NCBI RefSeq assembly: GCF_037572415.1
Contig: NZ_JBBHLB010000018.1
Span: forward strand, 1-64,000
Source: Flavonifractor porci
Lineage (GTDB): Bacteria > Bacillota > Clostridia > Oscillospirales > Oscillospiraceae
Direction: 5' to 3'
Length of the DNA: 64,000 bases
The notes under the pieces are model-generated. The model was not told the origin of the DNA and did not search any database. It saw only the letters and a program-made list of their open reading frames with translations. Below, in pieces: positions 25,342 through 33,560 of this stretch; position 1 is the first letter of the stretch, and every line of letters begins with the position of its first letter. Position numbers and translations under genes: made by a program.

Positions 25342-25983
25342 ATGGGAATCTTTAACCCGGAGCACGGCATCTACCGCCTGACGGAAAAGATAGCCGATCT
25401 GGTGATTTTGAGCGTGTTTTGGCTGGTGTGCTCCATTCCTCTGGTGACGCTGGGACCGGCCACTGCCGCGCTCTATAATACAGTGGTGCGTTGTATCCTG
25501 GGGGATGAGCGCAACAGCTGGGCCCTGTTTTTTCGTACTTTTAAGACGAACTTCAAGGTAGGCGCTCTGACCAGTCTGGTAGTGGTCCCGCTGATGGCGG
25601 TGCTGGTCATCCTCCATGAGGTGCTCTACCAGATGGCCCTGACGGACAATGTGGGCTATACGCTGTTTTTTGCATACCGGGTCTTTCTGCTGCTGCCCAT
25701 CGGCTTTCTCTGCTACCTCTTTCCAGTGCTCTCCCGGTTTACCTTTCAGGTCAACGGCCTGTTGGCCAACTGTGGTAAGCTGGCCATTGCACACCTGCCC
25801 AGCACCGTGCTGATGGCGGTGATCGCCTTTGGCGCCGTTATCGTGTGTTCCAATCTGCCTGTCCTGATCATGCTGCTGCCCACCATTGTGACCTGCGTGC
25901 ACGCGTTTCTGCTGGAACGGATCTTCCGCCCCTATATCAAGGAGCAGCAGCCCGATGAGGACAACGAAGAAGTGGAAGAATAA
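25342..25983 (+). CDS. YesL family (DUF624) membrane protein
   Basis: A 213-residue integral membrane protein with about five hydrophobic segments. The N-terminus GIFNPEHGIYRLTEKIADL followed by a SIPLVTLGPATAALYNTV segment is the DUF624/YesL hallmark. YesL genes often accompany carbohydrate ABC transporters, but none is adjacent here and the function is unknown. The ATG at 25342 is chosen over a TTG at 25324, which lies before the GGGAGG site. Confidence 0.88.
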   Translation: MGIFNPEHGIYRLTEKIADLVILSVFWLVCSIPLVTLGPATAALYNTVVRCILGDERNSWALFFRTFKTNFKVGALTSLVVVPLMAVLVILHEVLYQMALTDNVGYTLFFAYRVFLLLPIGFLCYLFPVLSRFTFQVNGLLANCGKLAIAHLPSTVLMAVIAFGAVIVCSNLPVLIMLLPTIVTCVHAFLLERIFRPYIKEQQPDEDNEEVEE

Positions 25984-25991
25984 TTCCAAAT

Positions 25992-26038
25992 AAAAAAGCC
26001 GCGCCGGCTTCCATCGGGGAAGCCGGCGCGGCTTTTTT
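25992..26038. terminator. Bidirectional terminator between yesL and the GntR gene
   Basis: A 21-bp stem (AAAAAAGCCGCGCCGGCTTCC and its complement, five-base loop) flanked by A and T runs between convergent genes. Confidence 0.93.
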
Positions 26039-26041
26039 ACG

Positions 26042-26716
26042 TCAGAGGGAGGAGTGCATCATCGTATTGATGGCCTCCTGATAGGAGAGCTGAATGTGCT
26101 CGGTGAGCAGCTGGCAGGCGGTCTCCTGCTGCTGCTGAAGGATGGCGTCCAGGATGGCGATATGCTCCTGATTGCTCACCTGATAGCGCATCGGTCGCCA
26201 TGCGGTGATGCGGATCAGGTTCAGATAGTCCACCAGACTGCGCATCAGCTGGGAGGCATACTGATTGTGCAGCGTATCCACCAGCTCCAGATGAAATTTA
26301 TTATCCAGATCAATGAGGGGAGTAGCGGTCTGTCCGGCCTGACCTGCTTCATCGTCCTGGTGCTCCAGCAGCAAGGCACGCATATCGGTAGCCCACTGGA
26401 GATCCACCTGGTAGAAGCACTGCCGGAGAATCATGGGCTCCAGCAGAGAGCGGATCTCAAAAATATCGTGGATGCTCTTGGGGGTGGGGCGGGTGATCTC
26501 GATGCCTTTGCGGGGGTGGATTTGCACCAGATTGTCCTGAGCCAGCGCCAGAACAGCTTCCCGAACCGGTGTCCGGCCCAGCCCCAGAGATTCCTGAAGC
26601 TGAGACTCATTCACAAATTGGCCGGGAGCAAGGTCCTTTTGCAGGATCATGGACTTGATTTGATCGTATGCCAGCTTGGAAAGACTGGTCTCCCGTTTGG
26701 TATTGATGGGCGCCAT
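26042..26716 (-). CDS. GntR/FadR-type regulator of the hexuronate operon
   Basis: A 224-residue GntR-family regulator. The N-terminal winged helix carries ESLGLGRTPVREAVLALAQ as recognition region (near residues 40-58). The C-terminal all-helical FCD domain, with His residues suitable for metal and ligand binding, follows. It is divergent from the uronate operon; like UxuR/ExuR it probably represses both its own gene and uxaC until a uronate intermediate is bound. Repeats of the TATATCA type lie just downstream of both promoters. The ATG at 26716 follows GGAAGGAAG; the longer start at 26752 lacks a ribosome site. Confidence 0.85.
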   Translation of the reverse strand: MAPINTKRETSLSKLAYDQIKSMILQKDLAPGQFVNESQLQESLGLGRTPVREAVLALAQDNLVQIHPRKGIEITRPTPKSIHDIFEIRSLLEPMILRQCFYQVDLQWATDMRALLLEHQDDEAGQAGQTATPLIDLDNKFHLELVDTLHNQYASQLMRSLVDYLNLIRITAWRPMRYQVSNQEHIAILDAILQQQQETACQLLTEHIQLSYQEAINTMMHSSL

Positions 26717-26737
26717 AGGCAACTTCCTTCCGCAGCG

Positions 26738-26792
26738 ACATATCAGAACCATCCGACTGATATATCAACTGTACATTCATGTAATATATCAT
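26738..26792 (-). promoter_or_regulatory. Candidate GntR operators before its own gene
   Basis: A perfect palindrome TGATATATCA (26758-26767), with AATATATCAT (26783-26792) and ACATATCAG (26738 onward), lies between the promoter and the start codon, as expected for autorepression. Confidence 0.55.
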
Positions 26793-26800
26793 CCGCTTGC

Positions 26801-26829
26801 AGTATACCAGCCTTGGAAGGGTCCGTCAA
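26801..26829 (-). promoter_or_regulatory. Promoter of the GntR gene
   Basis: On the minus strand a -35 (TTGACG, 26824-26829), 17 bases, and a -10 (TATACT, 26801-26806). Confidence 0.7.
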
Positions 26830-27005
26830 GAGGTTGGGGAAATCGTTTTGAGTTAGGATAAGTTACATTATTTCGGGAAAAAGGGAGAGGAGATCTGGTC
26901 GATGATGGGCAATTTTAGGACATTTTTAGAACTCACTGTTGTCATATTATCACAAGAAGGGGAAAATGAAAATGAATTTCTTTGGCAGAATCGTCGGTTT
27001 ATGGG

Positions 27006-27034
27006 TTGACATGTCGAATAAACTGTGATATCTT
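27006..27034 (+). promoter_or_regulatory. Promoter of the hexuronate operon
   Basis: A perfect -35 (TTGACA, 27006-27011), 17 bases, and a -10-like TATCTT (27029-27034), which overlaps a TGATATC half-site. The 170 bases between the two divergent promoters are AT-rich, with no other clear feature. Confidence 0.65.
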
Positions 27035-27044
27035 CAAACCGTAA

Positions 27045-27076
27045 AATATATCAGCAATATATCAGCTGGATATCAG
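27045..27076 (+). promoter_or_regulatory. Three 11-bp-phased operator repeats before uxaC
   Basis: AATATATCAGC (27045), AATATATCAGC (27056) and TGGATATCAGC (27067) follow each other at exact 11-bp steps just after the predicted transcription start. They share the core ATATCA with the sites before the GntR gene. Confidence 0.6.
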
Positions 27077-27104
27077 CCCGGACCGAGCTATGGGAGGGAA
27101 GGAT

Positions 27105-28544
27105 ATGAGCAGGGTGAAGCCCTTTTTGGACGAAGATTTTCTGCTGACCACTGATACAGCCAGGGCGCTGTACCACACAGTGGCGGAGCAGATGCCCATC
27201 CTGGATTATCACTGTCACGTCAGTCCCCAGGAAATTGCCGAAAACCGGATTTTTCACAATCTGACCCAGCTTTGGCTGGAAGGGGACCATTATAAATGGA
27301 GGTTGATGCGGGCCAACGGGACGGAGGAACGACTGGTGACCGGTGATGCCGATCCCTTTGAAAAGTTCCAGGCCTGGGCTAACGCCCTGGAGCGCGCGCC
27401 GGGCAATCCGCTCTATCATTGGAGCCACCTGGAACTGCGTCGCTACTTCCAGTATGACGGCCATCTGACCGGGGCCAGCGCCAAAGAGGTGTGGGACCAC
27501 TGCTGTAAGGTGATCGGGGATGGGATGTCCGTCCGGGATATCCTGAAAAAATCCAATGTGACCCTGCTGTGTACCACCGACGACCCGGCGGACAGCCTGG
27601 AGTGGCACGCTAAAATGGCCGCCGATCCCACCCTGGAGACCCGTGTGCTGCCCGCCTTCCGGCCCGATCAGGCGGTGAACCTGGAGAAGTCGGAGTTTGC
27701 CGCCTACTTGGAGCGGCTGGGCCAGACGGCCGATGTGAAGATCGACGGCTGGGACAGCCTGCTGGGGGCGCTGGAGAATCGGATGGACTTCTTCCATACC
27801 AACGGCTGCCGGGTGGCCGACCACGGACTGGACAACATCTGCTATCGGCCCGCTGGCACGGAAGAACTGGACGCCATCCTGAAACGGCGGCTGGCCGGGG
27901 AAGAGGTGACCGGGGAAGAGAAGTGGAAGTACAAGACGGCCCTGCTCCTCTTCTTTGGCCGGGGCTACGCCAAACGGGCGTGGGCCATGCAGCTTCACTT
28001 CGCCGCCCAGCGCAACAACAATATTAAGATGTACCGGCTTCTGGGGCCGGATACCGGATATGACAGCATCGGGCCGGGGGTAAACCTGCCCGATCTGGCC
28101 GCCTTCCTCAGCACCCTGGAGGAGGGGGGGGCCCTGCCCAAGACCATCCTCTATTCTCTGGCCCCCAACGACAACGCGGGGCTCATCACCCTGATGGGCT
28201 GCTTCCAGGGACCGGGTGTGGCCGGGAAGATGCAGCACGGCGCGGCCTGGTGGTTCAACGACAATAAGGGCGGCATGGAGGCCCAGATGAAGGCCCTGGC
28301 GGCCAACGGCCTGCTGGGGAACTTTGTGGGGATGCTTACCGATTCCCGCAGCTTCCTCTCCTATACCCGGCACGAATACTTCCGGCGCATCCTGTGTGAG
28401 CTGCTGGGCGGCTGGGTAGAGAGCGGACAGTTGCCCGACGACCGGGCGGCACTGGAGGGCATGACGGCCGACATCTGTTACCGCAACAGCATTCGTTATT
28501 TTGGCTTGGAACAGTATCATTTACGGGGGGCGGAGAAGCTATGA
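27105..28544 (+). CDS. uxaC: Glucuronate/galacturonate isomerase UxaC
   Basis: Isomerises D-glucuronate to D-fructuronate and D-galacturonate to D-tagaturonate, the entry step for both uronates. The 479 residues belong to the amidohydrolase-fold UxaC family. The metal-site HCH motif is at residues 36-38 (LDYHCHVSP), and the conserved PLYHWSHLELRRYF (near 100) and NRMDFFHTNGCRV-type region (near 225) are present. The ATG at 27105 follows GGGAGGGAAGG; an earlier in-frame start at 27090 precedes the ribosome site. It overlaps the next gene by four bases (ATGA). Confidence 0.95.
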   Translation: MSRVKPFLDEDFLLTTDTARALYHTVAEQMPILDYHCHVSPQEIAENRIFHNLTQLWLEGDHYKWRLMRANGTEERLVTGDADPFEKFQAWANALERAPGNPLYHWSHLELRRYFQYDGHLTGASAKEVWDHCCKVIGDGMSVRDILKKSNVTLLCTTDDPADSLEWHAKMAADPTLETRVLPAFRPDQAVNLEKSEFAAYLERLGQTADVKIDGWDSLLGALENRMDFFHTNGCRVADHGLDNICYRPAGTEELDAILKRRLAGEEVTGEEKWKYKTALLLFFGRGYAKRAWAMQLHFAAQRNNNIKMYRLLGPDTGYDSIGPGVNLPDLAAFLSTLEEGGALPKTILYSLAPNDNAGLITLMGCFQGPGVAGKMQHGAAWWFNDNKGGMEAQMKALAANGLLGNFVGMLTDSRSFLSYTRHEYFRRILCELLGGWVESGQLPDDRAALEGMTADICYRNSIRYFGLEQYHLRGAEKL

Positions 28545-29272
28545 GTATGATCAGCGTCAAGGGGTTGAAGAAGAGTTTCAAGAACCATGAGGTGCTCAAG
28601 GGCATCGACATTGAGATCCAGCCCGGTGAGGTGGTGGCCATCGTAGGACCCTCCGGCTGCGGCAAGTCCACCTTCCTGCGCTGCCTCAACCTGCTGGAGA
28701 AGCCCTCCGGCGGACAGATCCTCTACCACGACGTGGATCTGGTCAGCGCCGATGCCAAGACGGCCACCAAGGTCCTGCTCGGTATGGGCATGGTGTTCCA
28801 GCAGTTCAACCTGTTTCCCCACCTGACGGTGCTGGACAACATCATGCTGGCCCCCACCATGGTCAAGGGACAGGACAAGCAGACCAGCCGGGAGCAGGCC
28901 ATGGCGCTGCTCAAGACCGTGGGCCTGGAGGACAAGAAGGACGCCTACCCCAACCAGCTCTCCGGCGGTCAGCAGCAGCGCATCGCCATTGCCCGGGCTC
29001 TGGCCATGAAGCCGGAGGTCATGCTCTTCGACGAGCCCACCTCCGCTCTGGACCCTGAGATGGTAGGCGAGGTGCTGGACGTGATGAAGAAGCTGGCGGC
29101 GGAGGGTATGACCATGCTGGTGGTCACCCACGAGATGGGCTTTGCCCGTGAGGCCGCCGACCGTGTCATCTTCATTGACGGGGGCTACATCGTGGAGGAC
29201 AGCGAGCCCGAGGAGTTCTTCAGCCACCCCAAAAATAAGCGGCTTCAGGAGTTCTTAAGCAAAATGCTCTGA
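28541..29272 (+). CDS. ABC transporter ATP-binding protein, polar amino-acid type
   Basis: A 243-residue ATPase of the GlnQ/HisP (PAAT) class. Walker A GPSGCGKST (near residue 32), Q-loop QQFNLFPHLT, signature LSGGQQQRIAIARAL (near 144) and Walker B VMLFDEPTSALD are complete. It is fused translationally to uxaC (ATGA overlap). Its membrane and binding-protein partners are encoded about 3-5 kb downstream in the same operon. The position among uronate genes suggests a sugar-acid substrate in place of an amino acid. Confidence 0.9.
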   Translation: MSMISVKGLKKSFKNHEVLKGIDIEIQPGEVVAIVGPSGCGKSTFLRCLNLLEKPSGGQILYHDVDLVSADAKTATKVLLGMGMVFQQFNLFPHLTVLDNIMLAPTMVKGQDKQTSREQAMALLKTVGLEDKKDAYPNQLSGGQQQRIAIARALAMKPEVMLFDEPTSALDPEMVGEVLDVMKKLAAEGMTMLVVTHEMGFAREAADRVIFIDGGYIVEDSEPEEFFSHPKNKRLQEFLSKML

Positions 29273-29301
29273 TCTTCATTATATTAAGGAGGAAACGAAC
29301 C

Positions 29302-30054
29302 ATGTCTCAGATCAAGGTAGCTCGTTACAGTGATGTGAAGTACGACTTTGTCAACGGCTTTGCCAAGGTGCCGGTGCTGGAAGGGGAGTTTGATCAGGCC
29401 CACTTCGCCCACTGTGCCCTGCAGCCCGGCTGCTCCGTGACCCCTGACATCTACTCTGTGAAGGAGCACAATCAGCTGTTCATCTTCACCAAGGGTAAGG
29501 GCTATGTGACCACCCCCCGTCAGGCCTGGAACATTGTGGAGCCCGGTGTGTTCGTCCCTGAATTTGATACCGAGCACTTCACCATCACCTGCTCCGCCGA
29601 CAGCAAGCAGCCTCTGGAGTACCTGCACATCATCACCGAGCTGAGCGACTACGACAAGACTTGTCTGGTGGAGTCCCGCATGGTGCTGCCCCGGTTCCGC
29701 GGCATCTCTCAGGGCTGGACCTACGACGAGGACTTTAAGGATAACGACGTCACCACCTCCATTATGCTGCTGGAGCACCGCAACCTGGGCCGTCTGTCCA
29801 TGGGCTGCGTCCGGGGCAAGGGCCCGGTGGAGATCGGGCAGCATATCCACAACGAACTGGCCCAGTGGTATTTCCCCCTGCCCGGCTCCGAGTTTATCTA
29901 CACCGCCGGCGGGGAAGAGGTCAAGATGACCGGCGGCGACCTGTCCTTCACCCCCACCGGCTTCTGGCACGGCAGCAAGGTGGAAGCGGACAAGACCTGC
30001 GACTACATCTGGTTCGAGATGTGCATCGACGGCTATCCCGGCGAGATCAAGTAA
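29302..30054 (+). CDS. Bicupin protein 1 of the uronate operon (function unknown)
   Basis: A 250-residue protein with two cupin-like halves, homologous along its full length to the next gene. The C-terminal half has HIHNELAQWY (near residue 182) and a second motif G-x5-P-x-G-x2-H (GDLSFTPTGFWHG, near 213), so a metal site with three His is likely, with Gln in place of the usual Glu. The N-terminal half (EHNQLFIFTKGKGY) has lost the HxH motif. It could be a uronate isomerase, epimerase or ring-opening enzyme, as small cupins such as KdgF act on uronates. This is inferred from context only. Ribosome site AAGGAGGAAAC. Confidence 0.65.
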   Translation: MSQIKVARYSDVKYDFVNGFAKVPVLEGEFDQAHFAHCALQPGCSVTPDIYSVKEHNQLFIFTKGKGYVTTPRQAWNIVEPGVFVPEFDTEHFTITCSADSKQPLEYLHIITELSDYDKTCLVESRMVLPRFRGISQGWTYDEDFKDNDVTTSIMLLEHRNLGRLSMGCVRGKGPVEIGQHIHNELAQWYFPLPGSEFIYTAGGEEVKMTGGDLSFTPTGFWHGSKVEADKTCDYIWFEMCIDGYPGEIK

Positions 30055-30104
30055 GATATTCATCCACTACACATGATCTATTTTAATGAAAAGGGGAATG
30101 TACC

Positions 30105-30854
30105 ATGGCTCTGGTTCAGATTTCGAGAGGCGCTGAGGTCAAGCACAACTATGTGGACGGCGTGTCCCGGGTGCCCATCCTGGAGGGCGCTTACCATGAC
30201 GCGACGGTGGAGCGCATCTCCATCCAGCCCGGCGCCGACCTGACCCCGGAGATCTTCTCCCGTCAGGAGCACAATCAGGTGTTTCTCATCACCGCCGGCA
30301 AGGGCTACATCGTCACCCCCCGCCGGGTGTTCAACATCACCGAGGTCTCCGTGTTCGTGCCTGACTTCGACAAGGAGCAGTTTACCTTCCACTGCGCCGC
30401 CGACGCCAAGGAAAATATGGAGATCGTCCATTTCGTCACCGAGCTGAGCGACTACGACAAGACCTGCCTGAAGGAGTCCCACCTGACTCTGCCCCGGTTC
30501 CGGGGGGTGTCCCAGGCCTGGCATTACAAGGAGGACTTCACCGGCGCCGACATCCAGCAGATGATGCTCATCGAGCACCGTAACCTGGGCCGCCTGTCCA
30601 TGGGCGCCAACTTCGGCACCGGCCCCAACTACATCGGCCAGCACATCCACAACGAGCTGGAGCAGTGGTACATCATGCTGCCCGGCGCTTCCTTCACCTA
30701 CACCGCCGAGGACGAGAAGATCCATGTGGTGGGCGGCGACGTGACCTACACCCCCCATGGCTCTCACCACGGCAGCGAGTGCGCCGAGGGCGAGAAGTTC
30801 GCCTATGTGTGGTTCGAGCTGTGTGAGAACGGCTATCCCGGCGAGATCAAGTAA
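30105..30854 (+). CDS. Bicupin protein 2 of the uronate operon (function unknown)
   Basis: A 249-residue paralogue of bicupin 1, 50 bases downstream. It keeps the same motifs: EHNQVFLITAGKGYI in the N-terminal cupin, IGQHIHNELEQWY in the C-terminal cupin (with Glu as the residue before QWY), and GDVTYTPHGSHHG as second metal motif. Both end in GYPGEIK. Tandem duplication followed by divergence is the simplest origin; the pair could form a heteromer. The specific function is unknown. Confidence 0.65.
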   Translation: MALVQISRGAEVKHNYVDGVSRVPILEGAYHDATVERISIQPGADLTPEIFSRQEHNQVFLITAGKGYIVTPRRVFNITEVSVFVPDFDKEQFTFHCAADAKENMEIVHFVTELSDYDKTCLKESHLTLPRFRGVSQAWHYKEDFTGADIQQMMLIEHRNLGRLSMGANFGTGPNYIGQHIHNELEQWYIMLPGASFTYTAEDEKIHVVGGDVTYTPHGSHHGSECAEGEKFAYVWFELCENGYPGEIK

Positions 30855-30856
30855 GT

Positions 30857-31699
30857 ATGACACACAACTGGGGGCTGCTGGGTTCCAACAGCACCTACAG
30901 CCATATGCCCCTGGAGGACTGCCTGGACGACCTGGCGGAGCTTGGGCTGACAGCCCTGGACTTCGTACCCCAGGCTCCTCATTTCTGGTGCAGCCATGCT
31001 GAGATGGGGGATGCCGCCGCCCTCCGGCGAATGCTGGAGGAGAGAGGCCTGCGGGCCGCGGTGGTTACTCCGCCTCCCTATCGCTATTCCATCACCGCCC
31101 CGGCGGGGATGCAGCGGCAGGCCACTCTGGACTATTACCGACGCTGTATTCTGCTGGCGGCCTCCCTGGGGGGCGACCGGGTGGTGCTGGGGGCGGAGGG
31201 GGCCTGCTGGGACCTGGAACGGGACAGGCTGCTGGACCAGGCGGCGGAGTTGCTTACCCGGCTGTGTCCCACGGCGGCGGCAGCCGGAGTGAAGCTGCTG
31301 CTCATGCCGGTGCTGGGTCCAGACGCCCCTCTGGCTGCCCAGTCCCCCGTGCTGGGACCAGCGGAGGAGATCCTGGGCATGATCCGCCGGGTGGACAGCC
31401 CCTGGCTGGGGGCCTGCCTGGATACCAACGCCATGAGCGTGTGGGGAGACGATATCCCCGGCTGGTTTGCCCGGCTGGGAACCTGCACCGATCTGGTTCG
31501 GCTGTGCGACGGCAATTATCACGGCTGGCGGGCCTGGGGGGAGGGATGCCTGCCCATGGGCCGCTATCTGGAACAGCTGGAGGCGGCAGGTTACCGGGGA
31601 GAACTCTCTCTGCTGCTGCCCGGCGAGCGCTATGTGGACAGGCCCGGTTACCCGCTGCGGCAGACGCTGGCGGCGCTGAGAACAGGGGGGAGGACATGA
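30857..31699 (+). CDS. TIM-barrel sugar isomerase/epimerase-like protein 1
   Basis: A 280-residue member of the xylose-isomerase-like TIM-barrel (AP endonuclease family 2) group, which holds many sugar epimerases and isomerases. Visible elements are GDRVVLGAEGACWD (near residue 107), LLLMPV, then LGACLDTNAMSV (near 185) with the Asp typical of the metal site, and the final ELSLLLPGERY. The usual metal Glu of the LLxE strand is not obvious here (LLLMPV), so activity may differ. It is two bases after bicupin 2 and overlaps the next gene (ATGA). Confidence 0.7.
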   Translation: MTHNWGLLGSNSTYSHMPLEDCLDDLAELGLTALDFVPQAPHFWCSHAEMGDAAALRRMLEERGLRAAVVTPPPYRYSITAPAGMQRQATLDYYRRCILLAASLGGDRVVLGAEGACWDLERDRLLDQAAELLTRLCPTAAAAGVKLLLMPVLGPDAPLAAQSPVLGPAEEILGMIRRVDSPWLGACLDTNAMSVWGDDIPGWFARLGTCTDLVRLCDGNYHGWRAWGEGCLPMGRYLEQLEAAGYRGELSLLLPGERYVDRPGYPLRQTLAALRTGGRT

Positions 31700-32532
31700 A
31701 GGGTATCCGACGCGACCAGCTGGTGAACATGAACCAGCACTACCGCCGGTTCTCTCTGGACTACTTCCTGGATTGTCAGCAGAAACTGGGCTTTCACCAG
31801 ATCGAGCTGTGGTGCGGGGCTTCCCACTTCTGGCTGGACCACACCGGCTATGACGACGTATCGGTGCTGAAAGGCAGGCTGAAGGACCACAGTGTGCGGG
31901 TGGTATCCATAACCGCCCCCAGCATGGCCTATCAGTACCAGTACGCCGCCCAGGCCAGGGATCAGCTGGAATACTCCTTTCGTTACTTCTCCAACGCCAT
32001 CCATCTGGCCGCTGAACTGGGGGCCGACCGAGTGGTGGTCAACTCTGGCTGGGGTTACCTGGGGGAGGACTCGGACACCATGTGGAACCGGTGCCGGGAT
32101 CACCTCTGCCGTCTGTGCAGGGTGGCCCAATCCCTGGGGGTGAAGCTGGTGATGGAATCCCTGCGGGACGACGAGAGCAACCTGGTCTACAACCTGGAGC
32201 GAGCTGTGCGGATGTACCGGGAGGTAGATCATCCCAGCCTGAAAATGATGGTGGACAACATTGCCACCGGGGCGGCGGGGGAGAGCTTGGAGGATTGGTT
32301 CCAGGCCTTCGGTCAGGATTTGATCCATATGCACTTTCTGGACGGCGACCCCTGGCTCCACAACATCTGGGGAGACGGCAACACCTCCTTATCCCAACAG
32401 ATTCAAACCATGAACCAATGGAACTATACCGGCTATCTGGTGCAGGAGGTGGCGGATGAGCACTATTTCTCCGACCCCTTCGAGGCAGACCGGAAAAACC
32501 TCCGGGTACTGGAGCGGTTCCTGGAGGCATGA
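31696..32532 (+). CDS. TIM-barrel sugar isomerase/epimerase-like protein 2
   Basis: A 278-residue xylose-isomerase-like TIM barrel. Metal-site elements are better kept than in protein 1: VKLVMESLRDDESN (Glu near residue 153), LKMMVDNIATG (Asp near 187) and HMHFLDGD (near 216). The substrate is unknown; a keto- or aldo-sugar acid is inferred from the operon. The ATG at 31696 overlaps the previous stop. A much longer in-frame extension to 31264 lies across protein 1 in another frame and is rejected. Confidence 0.75.
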   Translation: MKGIRRDQLVNMNQHYRRFSLDYFLDCQQKLGFHQIELWCGASHFWLDHTGYDDVSVLKGRLKDHSVRVVSITAPSMAYQYQYAAQARDQLEYSFRYFSNAIHLAAELGADRVVVNSGWGYLGEDSDTMWNRCRDHLCRLCRVAQSLGVKLVMESLRDDESNLVYNLERAVRMYREVDHPSLKMMVDNIATGAAGESLEDWFQAFGQDLIHMHFLDGDPWLHNIWGDGNTSLSQQIQTMNQWNYTGYLVQEVADEHYFSDPFEADRKNLRVLERFLEA

Positions 32533-32593
32533 GCGTTATTTCCCGATGCGCCCCATCGGTAAATAAAATCAAATGTAAGGAAAGGTGAACATC

Positions 32594-33490
32594 ATGAAGC
32601 TGAAAAGATTGATCCCCTCGGTCCTCTCTCTTGCACTGGTCGTTTCCCTGGCCGCCTGCGGCGGCAACGGCGGCAGCGCCAACACCCCCGCTCAGAATGA
32701 GACTACCCCTGCTCAGGGCGAGACTACCCCGGCTCAGACCGAGGGCGACGGCTCCCTGCAGCGTGTCCTGGACGCCGGCAAGCTGGTCATCGGCGCCGAG
32801 GGCAACTGGATCCCCTATGTGTACAACGAGGACGGCACCGGCGAGCTCACCGGCTTCGAGGTGGAAGTAGCCAAGGAAGTGGCCTCCCGCATGGGCGTGG
32901 AAGCTGAGTTCCAGATCTCCGACAGCTGGGACCCCGTTATGGCCGGTCTGGACGCGGGCCGCTGGGACATCGTCATCTGCGGCGTGAACCCCAAGCCCGA
33001 GCGTCAGGAAAAGTATGCCTGCTCCATCGCCTACGCTGAGAACCCCTTCTGCCTGGTGGTCAACGGCGACAACACCGAGATCACTTCCTTCGATGATCTG
33101 AGCGGCAAGCTGTGCGCCAACTCTCCCTCTTCTGTGGCTGGCCAGATTGCCACTGAGTATGGTGCCACCACCGCCGACACCGACCTGACCGGCGCTATGG
33201 AGATGCTGAATACCGGCCGTGCCGACGCCCACATCAACAACGTGGCCGCCGTGGACGAGTATATGCAGAGCCGCCCCGACGTGAACGTGAAGATCATTGA
33301 CACCTACGAGCCCAAGGAGGGCGAGGAGTATATGATCCAGTCCTCCGCCATGTGCCGCAAGGAGGATCAGGACCTGTGCAATAAGGTTTCCGAGATTCTC
33401 CAGGAGATGATTGACGACGGAACCCTGTACGACCTGACTGTTGAGTACTTTGGCCAGGCTGTGGCTGACAGCACCAGCATCTATCAGTAA
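32594..33490 (+). CDS. ABC substrate-binding lipoprotein, amino-acid type, in uronate operon
   Basis: A 298-residue extracellular lipoprotein: signal peptide with lipobox LAAC (near residue 20), a Gly/Thr/Pro/Gln-rich linker, then a SBP_bac_3 domain. The PERQEKYACS segment keeps the Arg that binds the ligand carboxylate in HisJ/GlnH-type proteins. In GRADAHINN the residue aligned with the amino-group-binding Asp is Asn. This fits an acidic ligand without an alpha-amino group, such as a uronate. The ATG at 32594 is chosen over a GTG at 32585 on ribosome-site spacing. A strong hairpin follows at 33504-33535. Confidence 0.85.
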   Translation: MKLKRLIPSVLSLALVVSLAACGGNGGSANTPAQNETTPAQGETTPAQTEGDGSLQRVLDAGKLVIGAEGNWIPYVYNEDGTGELTGFEVEVAKEVASRMGVEAEFQISDSWDPVMAGLDAGRWDIVICGVNPKPERQEKYACSIAYAENPFCLVVNGDNTEITSFDDLSGKLCANSPSSVAGQIATEYGATTADTDLTGAMEMLNTGRADAHINNVAAVDEYMQSRPDVNVKIIDTYEPKEGEEYMIQSSAMCRKEDQDLCNKVSEILQEMIDDGTLYDLTVEYFGQAVADSTSIYQ

Positions 33491-33503
33491 CATTAAGCAA
33501 TGG

Positions 33504-33535
33504 ACCGGGGCGCCCCCTCAGGGCGGCGCCCCGGT
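33504..33535 (+). terminator. Hairpin after the binding-protein gene
   Basis: An 11-bp stem (ACCGGGGCGCC / GGCGCCCCGGT) 13 bases after the stop, with no T-run directly behind it (AAAAAA follows). More likely an mRNA-stabilising or leaky site inside the operon than a full stop. Confidence 0.5.
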
Positions 33536-33560
33536 CAGATAAAAAAGGAGGCGGGCTGCG

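Noticed and set aside
26966..27028. A 20-codon frame (MKMNFFGRIVGLWVDMSNKL) before uxaC with an AAGGGG site
   Set aside because: It overlaps the predicted -35 and -10 of the operon, so it would not be in the main transcript; kept only as a note.
27051..28520. A 489-codon antisense frame opposite uxaC
   Set aside because: It is a shadow frame ending within the operator repeats; uxaC is unambiguous.
30857..32532. Two TIM-barrel genes as xylose isomerase or hydroxypyruvate isomerase
   Set aside because: They share only the general fold and scattered metal-site residues; no specific substrate signature was recognised.
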